Source: Hetaerina americana (taxonomy: Eukaryota; Arthropoda; Insecta; Odonata; Calopterygidae). From it: DNA of 64,000 nucleotides. A model generated the notes under the pieces. The model saw only the letters and a list, made by a program, of their open reading frames with translations. It did not search any database and was not told the origin of the DNA. The stretch covers positions 8,329,997 to 8,393,996 of the forward strand of contig JAKTNV010000007.1 in assembly GCA_022747635.1 (NCBI GenBank), in the 5' to 3' direction. Positions 31,448 through 41,915 of this stretch are shown here, piece after piece (positions within the stretch are counted from its first letter, which is position 1; each line of letters opens with the position of its first letter). A program made the position numbers and the translations under genes.

Positions 31448-32570
31448 GTTTTTCTCATAATGTCGAACTTCCGCTACATCTCGCCTGAATCTCTTGAATA
31501 AATCATCATCATATATTAACTAATAATATAGCACATGTGAGAACATTTAAAAAAAATGCCGATCTATGAGCTATTTAGGTTTTGCGGAAAACAAGCGAAA
31601 ATTGCGGCTTCTTCTGGTATAATTAATTTCGTGAAACTGCATTGGTGACTCGAAAAGATAAAACTCGCATCGTTTCCACGTAACATTGTATTTCTTACGG
31701 CTATGATTTCGTTTTAGAGCAATTTTATCATATTATTAACATCCGATTAACAAGTGATGATGTTACTTTGTTGAGAAATCCATGATCCTAGAAAATATAT
31801 TGTAATATCGAAACGGTGTGTTTTGGTTCCAATCCAATCGATGCCGCCCTGAGTTTGCCCGCTGACTCTGAATTCTAAACCCTGACGCAGGACCAAGGAA
31901 GGATACGACGAAGCCACCCTTAAACAGGAGCTTCATTAGTAAATGTCCGTTCATTTTTTGATAGGGTTTGTTCAAAAATTTGTTGAAAGAACGCGAAGCC
32001 TTCGGAAATCGGTCGCTACTCCAAGTTCCATCCAACACTCGGCGACTGACCGTGTTTGTCCCCGGAGGCCACTAACCGAAGAGCGCTCCCCTGGTGAGTC
32101 GGAATAATGGGATGATGGGCAGGAGGTCGAGTTGCGTTCTTTACAGTCGACCTTTCTCCTCCTTTCGACCATGACCGGGTTCGACACTCTGGGAGCGTGG
32201 TGTGGCCTCCTCACTTTAGTCGGCATTCTCTGATTAATGCGTCCTCCATTTCTATTTGGACTAAATTTTTCGGATCGGATTGGAAAACGGCGTAGACATT
32301 GTTGTTTCCGCGCGGTTACAGCATTGTAATAATAATCAAAGGTAACACAAAGTATCTATTTGTGTATTAAGTACCTGTTTGTTAATTTTCATTTGATTTC
32401 AGCATTGTCGCCGACGTTTGATGACATTCTAGAGCGAGCAGGGACGGTTCTCATACAGAGTTGATTCGAAATATGTGTGTTGCTCGATTTGATAGAAACT
32501 GACCTGCACCGGCTCGACTTCCGCGAGTGCGTGTGGGTGCATCTGTGGCTCCCGTGTGCTCAACGGGTAA
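31448..32570. other. No recognised feature
   Basis: Mostly AT-rich; short frames on the minus strand (32226-31972, 32038-31763) without domains. Confidence 0.35.
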
Positions 32571-32880
32571 TAGTATTTAGGGGAGGCGACCGACAGCTGA
32601 GGTCATTTACGCCATAGGGGATGGACAGGAAAGGATGAAGGGTGGAGAGAAACCCGGCGTCGGCATTAGCCTACTCCTTACGAAAGGCGCCAAGGGGTCC
32701 GCAGTTCCACGACCCATCCGACGGACGGCGTACTCACCCAAAGTGCCCTCCACAAAGCACCCCAAGTAGGGATCGAGATACCTCTGAAAAATATTCAAAA
32801 CCGTCGGGATTTGAACCCGCGCCCTCTGGGTGGGAAGCCAGTACGCTAGCCCCCGCACCATCTCGATCCCCGCTCCACGG
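32571..32880 (-). mobile_element. tRNA-derived SINE (family 3), minus
   Basis: In reverse, the head at 32877-32800 reads GATGGTGCGGGGGCTAGCGT (A-box region) and GCGGGTTCAAATCCCGACGG (strong B box), then a body through ATGGCGTAAATGACCTCAGC and GTCGGTCGCCTCCCC near 32575. The head looks like a tRNA but the acceptor stem does not close, and about 200 bases of non-tRNA body follow. It is the only copy in this window. Confidence 0.65.
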
Positions 32881-34164
32881 GTGGCTGCCGTCTCGGGCTA
32901 GTCATCTGGGAGTGCTGGGATGATGAAGGGGGTCGGGGGAAAGAGGAAACCGAGCCTCGTCCCCTCTCTTATGGCGGGTGGCGCTCCCCCTTCCCACCAA
33001 TTGGTCTCTCCACCCTCCCCTATAATTACCGCTCCCGATCCAATCGCCCTCCGCCCTCCCCGCCCCGCGGAAGTGCTCATCTCGAGGGCTCTATTTTCGC
33101 CCATCACGGCCATCGAAGCCGAATCAACGCCACTTGCCCGACTGCCTCTTCATCGCCGCCTCCAGCGTTGGTTTTGCGATGGGTCTCCGATTAACGGACG
33201 GGAAGAGCGGAAGGGATTGTAGGCACATGCATCCGAGCAATCGTCTGAAGGTCAGTCTTCTTTGTTTTGGTCATCATCCATTTATATTTCAATGCGAAGA
33301 TTGATTTGGCTGCAAACCCTCCACCCACTCTTCTCTTTACCCAGAGATATTTCTTCCTAAGAGATGTGCCCGGATGGGTACTCTTTCCTAAATCCCTCTC
33401 TTCTTGTCCTAAACCTATTTGTCCCTTTGTTTCTATCGTAACACCTTCCCTTCTATTATCTGTTTCGTTAGAAATATGGGATCCCCGATCAATAACTTGA
33501 TGCTGATCGATTGGTCGTGGATCAAGCAAAGGTTGATGAAACCGAGACTTAATCTGCACACCATTTGACCCTCGGTATCCTCCAACAGCACCGTCTCGAA
33601 AACTAATGTTCTCCTTTCTGGTATATTTTCCAATGGTCAATAACTTCTGGTTCATTTTCTACCCGAAAGCTTTCACTTCAATGTTTACCTGTTTGTTTTC
33701 TTCTTTGAGTGCGGTAGGGGCTCCATCGCCCCCACTTCCTGCTTGGGTTGAGCTATTCTCCGCTTTGAACTCCATCCATCCCACCAAATGCTACTTTCTA
33801 CGTATCAAGTGAAAGATTTCATGTGTTCCAACTATTCTCTACTTAATGCTAAGCATCTTCATTCTGCACTCAGTTAGAATTTTAATTTTCTTTATGTCTT
33901 TTTTTTCTTTAGTCTCTACAGTTCTTATTCAAATGGTGATACCTTTAGGTCTTCAGAATTTCCTGCAATTACTGTGGCGTTATCTGAAAAGTTGGAAGCC
34001 ACGTCGATATTATCGCCATCTTATTGCAATATCGCTTGTACCTGTAAGCTTCGGCGACCGTCAGTGGAAAATCAGTGATTTACGAGTATTCATGATACGG
34101 AGCTAGCAGTCTGCCGCAACAATTATGTAGGTGCCTACGCCTACTCAATTGTTATTAGTTATCA
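32881..34164. other. No recognised gene; GC-rich patch 32.9-33.19 kb
   Basis: A 154-codon minus-strand frame (33655-33191) is the longest outside a repeat, but I recognise no domain and find no support for it beyond length. The rest is unassigned. Confidence 0.35.
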
Positions 34165-34870
34165 TTATTATTGGTATCCTACCGTTTGAAGTAGGTTTTG
34201 AAATAACACACTCTGAACAATAACACATTACATAGCCTATCCTAACAAACCACAGTGTCCCTTCCGTCACTGCAGAAAATCCTTCTTCGATTTCTCATAC
34301 CTCCTTTCTCCCTTCTAACATGCCTATCCTTTTCCTCTCCTACCTCACTTTTCCTTACAATCTCCCCTCTATCTCAGTCTTCAACATCCCCTTCCCAATA
34401 AAAATGCTCTCCATCCATTTTTCCTGCCTCCTTTTGATTTCTCTCCGAAACTTTCTTTCCTCCCTCGCCTTTTGTTTTCCTTTCGGTCCACTTCACCTTC
34501 TCCATCCTTCTCCACACCCACATTTCAAAAGCCTATAATCTACGTCTATCATCCTGCTTCGATGACCACGTTTCCGCGCAGCACATAGCTACGCTCCATA
34601 TCAAAATTTTAACGAACCTTTTCTTAATATCTTCACTTAACGACCCTTCCAACAATTTCCTCCGTCTTTCTTTGAAAGATTCTTTGCCTAGCACAATTCT
34701 TCTTGTTAATTCCCTACTCTTTTGAAACAATTTTGCTCCAAAACACGACCGTAATACGTTAACTGTTCCATTTAGGTTTTTGTCCTCCTATATTATCGCT
34801 TGACTTAGCCTTCCTCTTCTTTTTGGAAAACTTAATAAACTTCGATATGAGTTTGGCATTGAATGTTGAT
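34165..34870 (-). mobile_element. RTE/BovB-type LINE 3' part (minus)
   Basis: In reverse: RRIVLGKESFKERRRKLLEG, SLSEDIKKRFVKILIWSVAM, then AETWSSKQDDRRRLEAFEMW in the coding end (34730-34500) and a degraded C-terminal tail to 34260. The 3' end at about 34170-34195 keeps a short CCTACCGTTTGAAGTAGG hairpin in place of the family's CTACC...GGTAG terminus. It is a distinct subfamily from the 19 and 41 kb copies. 5'-truncated. Confidence 0.8.
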
Positions 34871-36039
34871 ATAAAATTCACCGAATCCTCTCGCCCAGCT
34901 TGGCATGACCGACGCTTGCACACGGGAAACGTCGGACAGAGAAAGTCACCGGTAAACTTGGTCGAAGAAGCTATTTAAGTGGAATTAGGAGGAGTCTCAG
35001 GAGCGGAAGGGTAACGGGAACAGCGAATTGGAACGGGCGTGAAGGGCATACATATCTGTCCGTATGTTCCTTGTTTCTGATAATTTTCTAAGGAAACCGA
35101 TCATGTAATTACGGCAAAGAGTAATGGGTGGGTGTGAATCCCACCATGGATGCGGACGTGGGCTTAGTTGAGGAGAGACAAAAAGCAAATCCAGTACCCC
35201 ATTTGGCAGTATTCGTGTGATGTAAAATGTGATGCTTGCCAAGTGACCGCATTAAAATGTTCTATTTGTATTAAGCATAGTACATATACTTGAAGCAATT
35301 GACACATGCAAGCCTGCGCGTGACGGCGATCTAAAATAATGTTTTCTCAAATCCAAGCCACTATTCCTGTAGACTATTGCAAAACCGATTTGAAATCACG
35401 CTCCCATTAAGGTCAGGAAATTATATTTAATGGCTGGCTCCTTCTATATCATTTCTTTGGTCACAAAGACCGTTCCGCTGAAGCTTACACATCGAAATTG
35501 GTGGCGTTATGATGCCTGTTGCCATTATACGAAATATCGCATTGCGATCGAAGCTGGGATTCCCGTTCTTTCTCTTGTTATGCGATCACGGCTCCTCTAC
35601 CCGAGAGTGAATTCGGGACACCGAGATATAAATTCGTACTTCTGTAGGGCTGTACCATCCACTTCGAAAACACAACTTGAAGTGACTGAATCGAAACCAA
35701 TGTTGGCAGTTGCGCACTCATTCAATTAGGGGTCATACTCAAATGTATTCAAACATAATTCAAACTATCCTAAAAATATTTTTGGAAAATCACATTTTAT
35801 AAATATATATGCTTCATATTTACATTTGTACCGACGTTTATTTGTGAAAATAAAAAATAAATGGAGTAAAGTATCTATCTAGTTATTTGAGGTTGTAAAA
35901 TACATTGATATTTAAAAATAACACAAAGGGGACACTAATAAATATCAATGATCGAAGTGCTACGCAAAAAAAGGAATCGTAACAATAAAAAGCTGAATTC
36001 ATGATACCCGAGTTAAAATAAATTTTTAATATAATCATA
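34871..36039. other. No recognised feature
   Basis: AT-rich; a 99-codon plus frame at 35430-35729 has no domain. Confidence 0.35.
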
Positions 36040-36242
36040 AAATAATAAATACATAGGAGAGATCATGTCAAAGAAAATAGCGAGATTAAGTGTAGAACAC
36101 ATAAATTTAGATGTAATTTTTCCTCAAACAATAAGGGATCAGTATAACATCGTCCGACCGCGGTAGGGGTCATATTCGGGTCAAAAATAGTCTGGTGTGT
36201 ATCCACCACCTACCACACACCCTAGCGGTGGCTTGCAGCGTG
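36040..36242 (+). mobile_element. CR1/L2-type LINE 3' end
   Basis: GCGAGATTAAGTGTAGAACA, TCGTCCGACCGCGGTAGGGG, CTGGTGTGTATCCACCACCT and CACACACCCTAGCGGTGGCT: a typical 3' UTR, 200 bases only. Confidence 0.8.
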
Positions 36243-37089
36243 AAATGTATCTAAAAAAATCATAAAAATGCAATTTATAGGTTGATATCAAAAGAAATAT
36301 TTTTACCAAGCATTAATGGGACAATAATGGCTTCTATCTATGTGACCCATAGTTATCAAAGCCGTAATTTATGCATTCCAATCAATAGTGGAGAGAATTG
36401 TATTTGTCTCCGTCCTTTGCAATCCCCTCCCACCACAATTCTTAATTTAGTGCCGGAAAGGCGAAAATGAGAGGGTGCCGGTTAGAATGGCACTGCACCT
36501 ACTGCTCGCTCCCTCTCCAAGTGCTCACACGGAACTTTTCACGTGGTACGGTAACTATTATGGCACGTGTACAACACTCTGCCGGAAATCCAAAGGATCA
36601 AACACCGATCGTATTGTTTCCCCTCACTAGCCCATTGCGTTGGCTCGTTGGATGATACTCAAAAACTATGCGTATGTGTGTATATGCGTATGTGTGAGCG
36701 CATTAAAATATCCGAGCTCTCTGTCCAGTCCATTATCCGAATTGGTGGGGGAGGCTTGTGTGCAGTAGTTGGCATCATTGTTTGCATTTTCGAGAGGAGG
36801 AGAGAAAGGAGTGTAGAGGGAACCACCACCTCCCTCTTGGGTTGCGCCACTGACCTCCAGCAAGCTCACACGCACGCACACCCTCCCCGCGCGGTTGGTT
36901 ATTCGTCCAAGGCAATCTCCTCCGTATCCGCTGCGGGGCGTCCCGGATTCTTCATCCCCAAAGTCAAGGTCGGCGCGGGAGCACTCTCTGTGTAAACAAC
37001 CAGCCTCCAAGAAGCAAGACAACACGATTTTCAGAAAAATTCTCTTCGGGCATCCATGGTATTATATCTGCTTTCGATTAACCCAAAGT
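36243..37089. other. No recognised feature
   Basis: Overlapping short frames on both strands in a moderately GC-rich region; no domain. Confidence 0.35.
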
Positions 37090-37938
37090 GGTAGGACTGA
37101 TTTTTTTACAAAAATTTTATTGACGATATACTTACATCGACTTAATAATCTTCAAAGTATGCTCCTTGAGCTGCTACACACAAAGTATAACGTTACTCCC
37201 ATTCCCCGTACGCCAGCTGGAAATTTTCTTTGGGGATGCCGTTGATGACCCTCGTCGAAGCCTCTTGAACGGCCTTTATCGAATAAAAACGTCGTCCCTT
37301 GAGCTGTCTTTTCATCAGGGGGAAGAAGAGGAAGTCCGGTGGTGCCAGATCGGGAGAATAGGGCAGGTGCGGCAACGTGGCAACGCCGTATTTGGCCAAG
37401 ACCTGTCTGACGACGAACGCGCCATGGCAGAATTTTCGGTACCATCTTGGCGCACACCTTGCGCATGGCCAAATCCTGTGAAATAATGCGTTGGACGTTG
37501 GATGTTGACAGACCAAACTGGTCTGCAATTTCTTCACTGGTTAATCGTCGGTCTGTGTTCAGCAGTGTCCTCACTCTGTCCACATTCGTGTCGGTTCTTG
37601 CCGTCGACGGCCGTCCGGAGCGATGGTCGTCTTCAACGAGCTCCCTACCCTCTTTAAACAACCTGTGCCACTCAAATACTGTGGAACGGCTTAAGGCAGT
37701 GTCCCAATAAGCCTGCTTGATCATATCGAGGGTCTCAGTTGCCGTCTTCCCGAGTTTCGCACAAAACTTCACGGAATAACGTTGCTCTAAATTCAGATTT
37801 ATTTTCTTTTTCGACGCGGACAAAAACTTGCTTCACTAAAAACGGTGTTCCCACTCAACGACAGCCCGCAGGCGACTGAGGTTGGTGTCGGTCTGTTGCT
37901 AAGAGCCCCCTCCACCTTACCCTGCCAGGCAGACCTAC
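37090..37938 (-). mobile_element. Mariner, family H (minus), internally deleted
   Basis: Minus-strand coding with a well-preserved N-terminus and C-terminus and no catalytic core between them. Weak terminal similarity (GTAGGACTG on the left, reverse GTAGGTCTG on the right near 37938, next to TA) marks the probable ends. It abuts a (TA)n tract and the RTE 5' region. Domain order and deletion type repeat those of families B, C and I. Confidence 0.75.
37152..37823 (-). pseudogene. Mariner H transposase, N-terminus fused out of frame to the C-terminus
   Basis: Residues 1-125 are clear: LEQRYSVKFCAKLGKTATET, LSRSTVFEWHRLFKEGRELV, DDHRSGRPSTARTD linker, RRLTSEEIADQFGLSTSNVQ (second helix-turn-helix), and KVCAKMVPKIL. 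After about residue 132 the frame leaves the family; the real continuation is in another frame (37537-37193): QVLAKYGVATLPHLPYSPDL, with third motif PPDFLFF. The first two catalytic blocks are gone. The N-terminal 130 residues look intact enough to fold and bind DNA. Confidence 0.78.
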
Positions 37939-37955
37939 CTATATATATATATATT

Positions 37956-38003
<48 letters not shown>
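37939..38003. repeat. (TA)n microsatellite
   Basis: TA tract between mariner H and the RTE 5' region. Confidence 0.92.
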
Positions 38004-38006
<3 letters not shown>

Positions 38007-38528
38007 CCCCGGAGTACAACCTTGACGTGGTGGAAGGGCTTGTGCGTTCCGATGACCCCTAGAGCTGTGCTGGCGGGAGTAATAAAAATTGCTCCTGGTA
38101 GGGTCACCCATGCCAGATAGGTCGAAGGTTAGGAGCCAGACGAAAGGTAGTCCACGCAGCGTCTGTTCCTCAGTGAGGCGGCTGCAATGGCGCCTGACCC
38201 CAGTGGGGCGGCCAGTAAGTGATGGTGTCACGTTAAAAACACTATTAAGGAAGGCAACGGGAAACCACCTCAATTATCATTCCTAAGATTAACATGATGG
38301 ACTATACAGAGATTTTTAGTCCTGGCAACTACGAGGCTCGGCCCAATCGGCCATGTGTCGTACCCGGCGGCGGGGGAGGCAAGGCTTCCGCGGTCATCAT
38401 CCCACGAAACCCTTGCAAGGGAAAACCAGCAGCAGCAGGGCAGAATACGCAGGAGAAGAAGACCAAATTAGTTAGAATAGGAACGTGGAATGTTAGGACA
38501 ATGATGAGGACTGGGAAATTGGAGAATA
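38004..38528 (+). mobile_element. RTE/BovB-type LINE 5' region (5' UTR and start of endonuclease)
   Basis: A GC-richer leader (CTCCCCGGAGTACAACCTTG through GAAGGCAACGGGAAACCACC), then ATG at 38294 and an N-terminal frame ending KLVRIGTWNVRTMMRTGKLE, where it runs into a TATA/CATA repeat. The last 90 bases are repeated with differences at the start of the next RTE copy (39100-39190), so these are two RTE insertions, not one split element. This segment supplies the 5' UTR that the downstream copy lacks. Confidence 0.75.
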
Positions 38529-38605
38529 TACATATGTATACATATATATATATACATATATATGTATACATATGTGTACATATATCTACATATATATATA
38601 TATAA
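38529..38605. repeat. TA/CATA microsatellite
   Basis: ATACATATGTATACATATATATATA repeats; this tract truncates the RTE 5' copy. Confidence 0.88.
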
Positions 38606-38649
38606 TATCTTCGAAATGGAACGCTCTTCGGCGACGCACAAATATATAA
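38606..38649 (-). repeat. Dispersed repeat, inverted copy of 2452-2518
   Basis: TCTTCGAAATGGAACGCTCT and TCGGCGACGCACAAATATAT are the reverse complement of the block at 2470-2515. It connects directly to the palindrome of PLE-like ends. Confidence 0.6.
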
Positions 38650-38845
38650 AAACACAGATGTAGAATTTTAGAATATAGAGACACAAAGAAAGGACACTCA
38701 CAATTTGTTATTTGACGTTTCGACAGCACGGCTGTCGTCTTCAGAATCTTGACTCTGAAGACAACAGCCGTGCTGTAGAAACGTCAAATAACAAATTGTG
38801 AGTGTCCTTTCTTTGTGTCTCTATATTCTAAAAATCTACATCTGT

Positions 38846-38849
<4 letters not shown>
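38650..38849. repeat. 200-bp palindrome of two PLE-like ends
   Basis: Two near-perfect arms of about 98 bases (38650-38747 and 38753-38849) around a short centre (TCTTGACTC). Each arm ends, at the centre, with CTGAAGAC, an ACAGCCGTGCTGT hairpin, and GAAACGTC, then continues CAAATAACAAATTGTGAGTG TCCTTTC outward. The GTGAGTGTCC block is shared with the PLE tails at 20 and 53 kb. It is best read as an inverted dimer of PLE terminal regions. Confidence 0.75.
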
Positions 38850-38904
<55 letters not shown>

Positions 38905-38920
38905 TACGTATATATATAAA
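38850..38920. repeat. (TA)n microsatellite
   Basis: TA tract following the palindrome and preceding the next PLE tail. Confidence 0.92.
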
Positions 38921-39095
38921 ACACTTTTTGAAAGCCTCACGGACTTGAATAATAATGTATAGCTCTAAGTACCAGGGGACTCAGACAAAAACACAGAAAC
39001 ACAAAAAAAAGACACTTTTCTCGAATTTTCGCTGGTCGTGGCCACCTTCATCAAACCTTCCGAATTCACTGCCCGCCTTCCCCTTCCATCCATCG
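38921..39095 (-). mobile_element. Penelope-like element 3' tail (minus)
   Basis: CACTTTTTGAAAGCCTCACG, GACTTGAATAATAATGTAT and CGAATTTTCGCTGGTCGTGG match the 3' tail of the PLE at 54946-55090. In reverse, 39056-39028 reads TTTGATGAAGGTGG, loop, CCAGCGAAA, a hammerhead-like core with C3 changed to T. The tail abuts RTE sequence at about 39096. Confidence 0.7.
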
Positions 39096-39110
39096 GCAGC
39101 AGGATAGAAG

Positions 39111-40127
39111 ATGCAGAAGAGGAAGACCAAATTAGTTAGAATAGGAACGTGGAATGTTAGAACAATGATGAGGACAGCAAAATTGGAGAATGTTAAGCGA
39201 GAGATGGAAAGGGGAAATATAGATAATTTAGGCCTCTGCGAGGTGAGATGGAAGGATAGCGGGGATTACTGGAGTGATCAGTATAGAATAATATACAGCG
39301 GCGGGGACGAGAGCCAACGAGGGGTTGCCATAGTATTAAATGAAGAGGTAGGAAGAAGCGTAGTCAACATAGAGCAGGTAACGGATAGATTATTACTAGT
39401 AGAGATAAAAGCAGAACCGACGAACTTGGTTATTATTCATGTATACATGCCACCGAGCACCCATGAGGAAGAAGAGGTCGATAAGATATACGATGAGTTA
39501 GAGGACATTATCGCGTGTGTTCCTGCAGGGAAACATTTGATAGTGATGGGAGATTGGAATGCGACGGTAGGCGAAGGAAGAGATGGTGATGAGGTGGGGG
39601 AATACGGTTTAGGCACGAGGAATGACCGCGGGGAGAAAGCAGTTGAGTTCTGCAGGAGACAGGGGTTAGTCGTCATCAACATTTGGTTTAGACACCACAA
39701 AAGGCGCAGGTATACATGGAAAATGCCAGGTGACTCTGAAAGGTATCAGTTAGACTACATCCTGGTTAGACACAGGTTTAGGAACAGTGTCATGGATTTG
39801 CACAGCTTCCTGGGAGCGGATGCGGACCCTGACCACAATTTAATTGTTATGAAATGCAGCGTCTGTTTCAAAAAGATAAGGCAGGGGCGGCGAGTTAGAA
39901 AATGGAATGTAGAAGCATTAAATGGTTTGACAAGGAAGGAGTACCAACAGGCGCTTGAGGAAATCATGGAGGATTGTAAAGAGCTAAGTACCATCGACGA
40001 CAAATGGGAAAGTATCAAGAAAGGGGTTTCTAAAGCCGCAAAAGACACTATTGGAACCGTTAACGCTAAAAGGACTAGGAAACCATGGATCACGGATGGG
40101 ATGATTACAAAGATGGACGAGCGGTGA
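39111..40127 (+). CDS. RTE endonuclease domain (APE/EEP type), open frame
   Basis: 338 codons, uninterrupted. The exonuclease-endonuclease-phosphatase motifs occur in order: GTWNVRTM (residue 13), LGLCEVRW (metal-binding E, about 46), VYMPPSTHEEEEV (110), LIVMGDWNATVG (catalytic D and N, about 145), RRYTWKMPGDSERYQLDYIL (205), and DADPDHNLIVM (catalytic H, about 245). Beyond residue 260 a helical linker leads towards the RT. In RTE/BovB elements this enzyme nicks target DNA so that reverse transcription can be primed there. Here the downstream RT is broken, so only a stand-alone endonuclease could be made. The ATG at 39111 is in-frame but may not be the original start. Confidence 0.85.
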   Translation: MQKRKTKLVRIGTWNVRTMMRTAKLENVKREMERGNIDNLGLCEVRWKDSGDYWSDQYRIIYSGGDESQRGVAIVLNEEVGRSVVNIEQVTDRLLLVEIKAEPTNLVIIHVYMPPSTHEEEEVDKIYDELEDIIACVPAGKHLIVMGDWNATVGEGRDGDEVGEYGLGTRNDRGEKAVEFCRRQGLVVINIWFRHHKRRRYTWKMPGDSERYQLDYILVRHRFRNSVMDLHSFLGADADPDHNLIVMKCSVCFKKIRQGRRVRKWNVEALNGLTRKEYQQALEEIMEDCKELSTIDDKWESIKKGVSKAAKDTIGTVNAKRTRKPWITDGMITKMDER

Positions 40128-40129
40128 AA

Positions 40130-41650
40130 ATGAAAGAATGTAAATACAGAATTAGGCAAAATGAAGTACAAAGAATTAAACAATAAATTGAGGCGGGCAA
40201 AAATAAAGCAAAAGAAGCATGGTGAAAGACGCAGTGCGAGGATATGGAAAGTCTGAAGAGGAAGGGTGAAATCGGTTGGCTGTACAGCAAAGTTAATTCT
40301 TTATCGGGAAGTAAGAAAGGGAGATCTATGCTGACAGTTAGAGATAAGGCAGGTAAGGTAATAGTTGACGGAGGAAAGATCCAAGAGAGATGGAAAGAAT
40401 ATATAGAAGAACTGTATAGTAAAGAGCATAGACCAAAAAAGTTAAACATAGAAAAGGAACATGACGTAGAGGAAGATAGCTTAGGTCCAGGCATACTAGA
40501 CGAAGAGATAGAAAGGGCATTAAGGGAAATGAAACTAAATAAGGCCGTGGGGGTGCATAACATTCCGCGCAACTATTGAAATGATTAGGAAAACGTGGTA
40601 GGAAGAGGCTATATGGGCTGATCCGTAGTATTTATGAGGAGGGAATCTGGCCGGAAGACTTTATGAGATCAGTTGAATTGGGAAAAACTAATGAGTATCT
40701 TGAAGAAAATAGGAAGAGATTGGAGAGAAAGGAGGCTAATACCTAACCTGTACATGTCTCAGACTGCTCAGGTACGAGTGGGGAACGGGGAGTCCGGTTG
40801 GGCAGTGTTAGGAAGGGGTGTAAGGCAGGGTTGCCCATTATCACCGTTGCTGTTCAATCTGTATGCAGAGGAAATGATTAAAGAGGCCTGATCCATCCCT
40901 ATCCAAGAGGATTGGGAAGAACTGGAGGTAGGAATGAAGGTGGGCGGGGAATTCGTAAATTCAGTTAGGTTTGCTGATGACCAAGCTTTAGTTAGTCAGT
41001 TAGCCAAGGGGTTGCAGGCATTGCTGAGTGAATTGGAAATTCAGTGCGACAGGTATAGGATGAGAATCAATATTAATAAAACAAAGGTTATGCGATTTTC
41101 TAGAAATAAAAAGGCTAAGCTTAAAATTAGAATAGGAAGGCAAAAACTAGAGCAGGTAGAACAGTTTACGTATCTCGGTAGTGTTTTGGACCAACACGGT
41201 CAAAGTAGTAGGGACGTAAGGAGAAGAATTGCACTAGGCAAAGAGGCTTTCACGAGGAGTAGGGAGACGGGGACGGGGACGTTGACTAAAGATGTTAAGA
41301 GAAGACTCGTAAAAACTTTGATATGGAGCGTAGCTATGTACGGCGTGGTAACGTGGTCATTGAAGCAGGATGATAGACGCAGATTGGAGGCTTTTGAAAT
41401 GTGGGTGTGGAAAGAATGGAGAAGTTGAAATGGACAGAGAAGAAAACAAACGAGGAAGTACTTGGTATGGTGGGCGAAGAGAGGGGTTTTTTGGGAGCAA
41501 TCCTATGGAGGCAGGGAAAGTGGATGAAGGGGGTGTTGACCGGCAGTGGGATGTTGAAGACTGTAATTGAGGGGAGAATGTTAGGCAAACGAGGAAAGGG
41601 AAGGAACAGGATAGGGATGTAGGGAGGAAGAAAGTACTCAGAGCTGAAGA
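40130..41650 (+). pseudogene. RTE reverse transcriptase, frameshifted and internally deleted
   Basis: Pieces: 40244-40579 (GEIGWLYSKVNSLSGSKKGR ... MKLNKAVGVHNIP, the first RT motif), 40673-40891 (starting NWEKLMSILKK; CPLSPLLFNLYAEE palm motif), 40934-41428 (RFADDQALVSQ catalytic box; YLGSVLDQHGQS; TLIWSVAMYG), and 41401-41622. The segment between WPEDFMRS and VNWEKL is missing compared with the 45.7 kb copy, which still has CFVDFEKAFYGVNWEKL; this removes the first catalytic aspartate (FVDFEKAF). Reverse transcription from this copy is impossible. Confidence 0.88.
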
Positions 41651-41755
41651 GGGACTTGATGTAGATTAGGATTTTTTTGTTTTGCTAGGGGCCACAAATT
41701 GTTTAAGTAGTAATTACGTCCATCCAAAAACCTACCTTAACCGGTAGATTACCTA

Positions 41756-41757
<2 letters not shown>

Positions 41758-41850
<93 letters not shown>
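41758..41850. repeat. (TA)n then (GT)n microsatellite
   Basis: TA tract (41758-41815) continuing into GTGTGT (41816-41850). It is the simple-repeat tail of the RTE copy. Confidence 0.93.
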
Positions 41851-41851
<1 letters not shown>

Positions 41852-41915
41852 AGTCGCGGTAGTCCTGGAGTAGAGCGTTGGACTGCTGACCGCAGGGTCC
41901 CGGGTTTGATTTCCT
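41851..41915 (+). mobile_element. tRNA-like SINE head
   Basis: GAGTCGCGGTAGTCCTGGAG (A-box region), TAGAGCGTTGGACTGCTGAC, then GGGTCCCGGGTTTGATTTCC, a B box with one change. Related to the head of the SINE at 61406. After 65 bases it joins an RTE 3' fragment directly, so the SINE body is missing. Confidence 0.65.

Larger units (their letters stand above)
39096..41757 (+). mobile_element. RTE/BovB-type LINE, best copy
   Basis: Order: apurinic-like endonuclease (39111-40127), linker, reverse transcriptase with an internal deletion, C-terminal domain (to about 41650), and 3' UTR ending CTACCTTAACCGGTAGATTA, followed by (TA)n. It lacks the 5' UTR. Defects: frameshift near 40128, stops near 40185, 40576 and 40890, loss of about 80 codons of the fingers/early palm at about 40665, and a 24-bp insertion with a stop at 40888-40912. 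Inactive, but its endonuclease is intact. Confidence 0.92.

Noticed and set aside
32800..32880. tRNA gene
   Set aside because: Good B box but the acceptor stem does not pair and a SINE body follows; called a SINE head. The same reasoning applies at 3680, 41851, 53520 and 61406.
33191..33655. 154-codon minus-strand frame
   Set aside because: No domain, no start context and no conserved neighbour; kept only as a note in the unassigned stretch.
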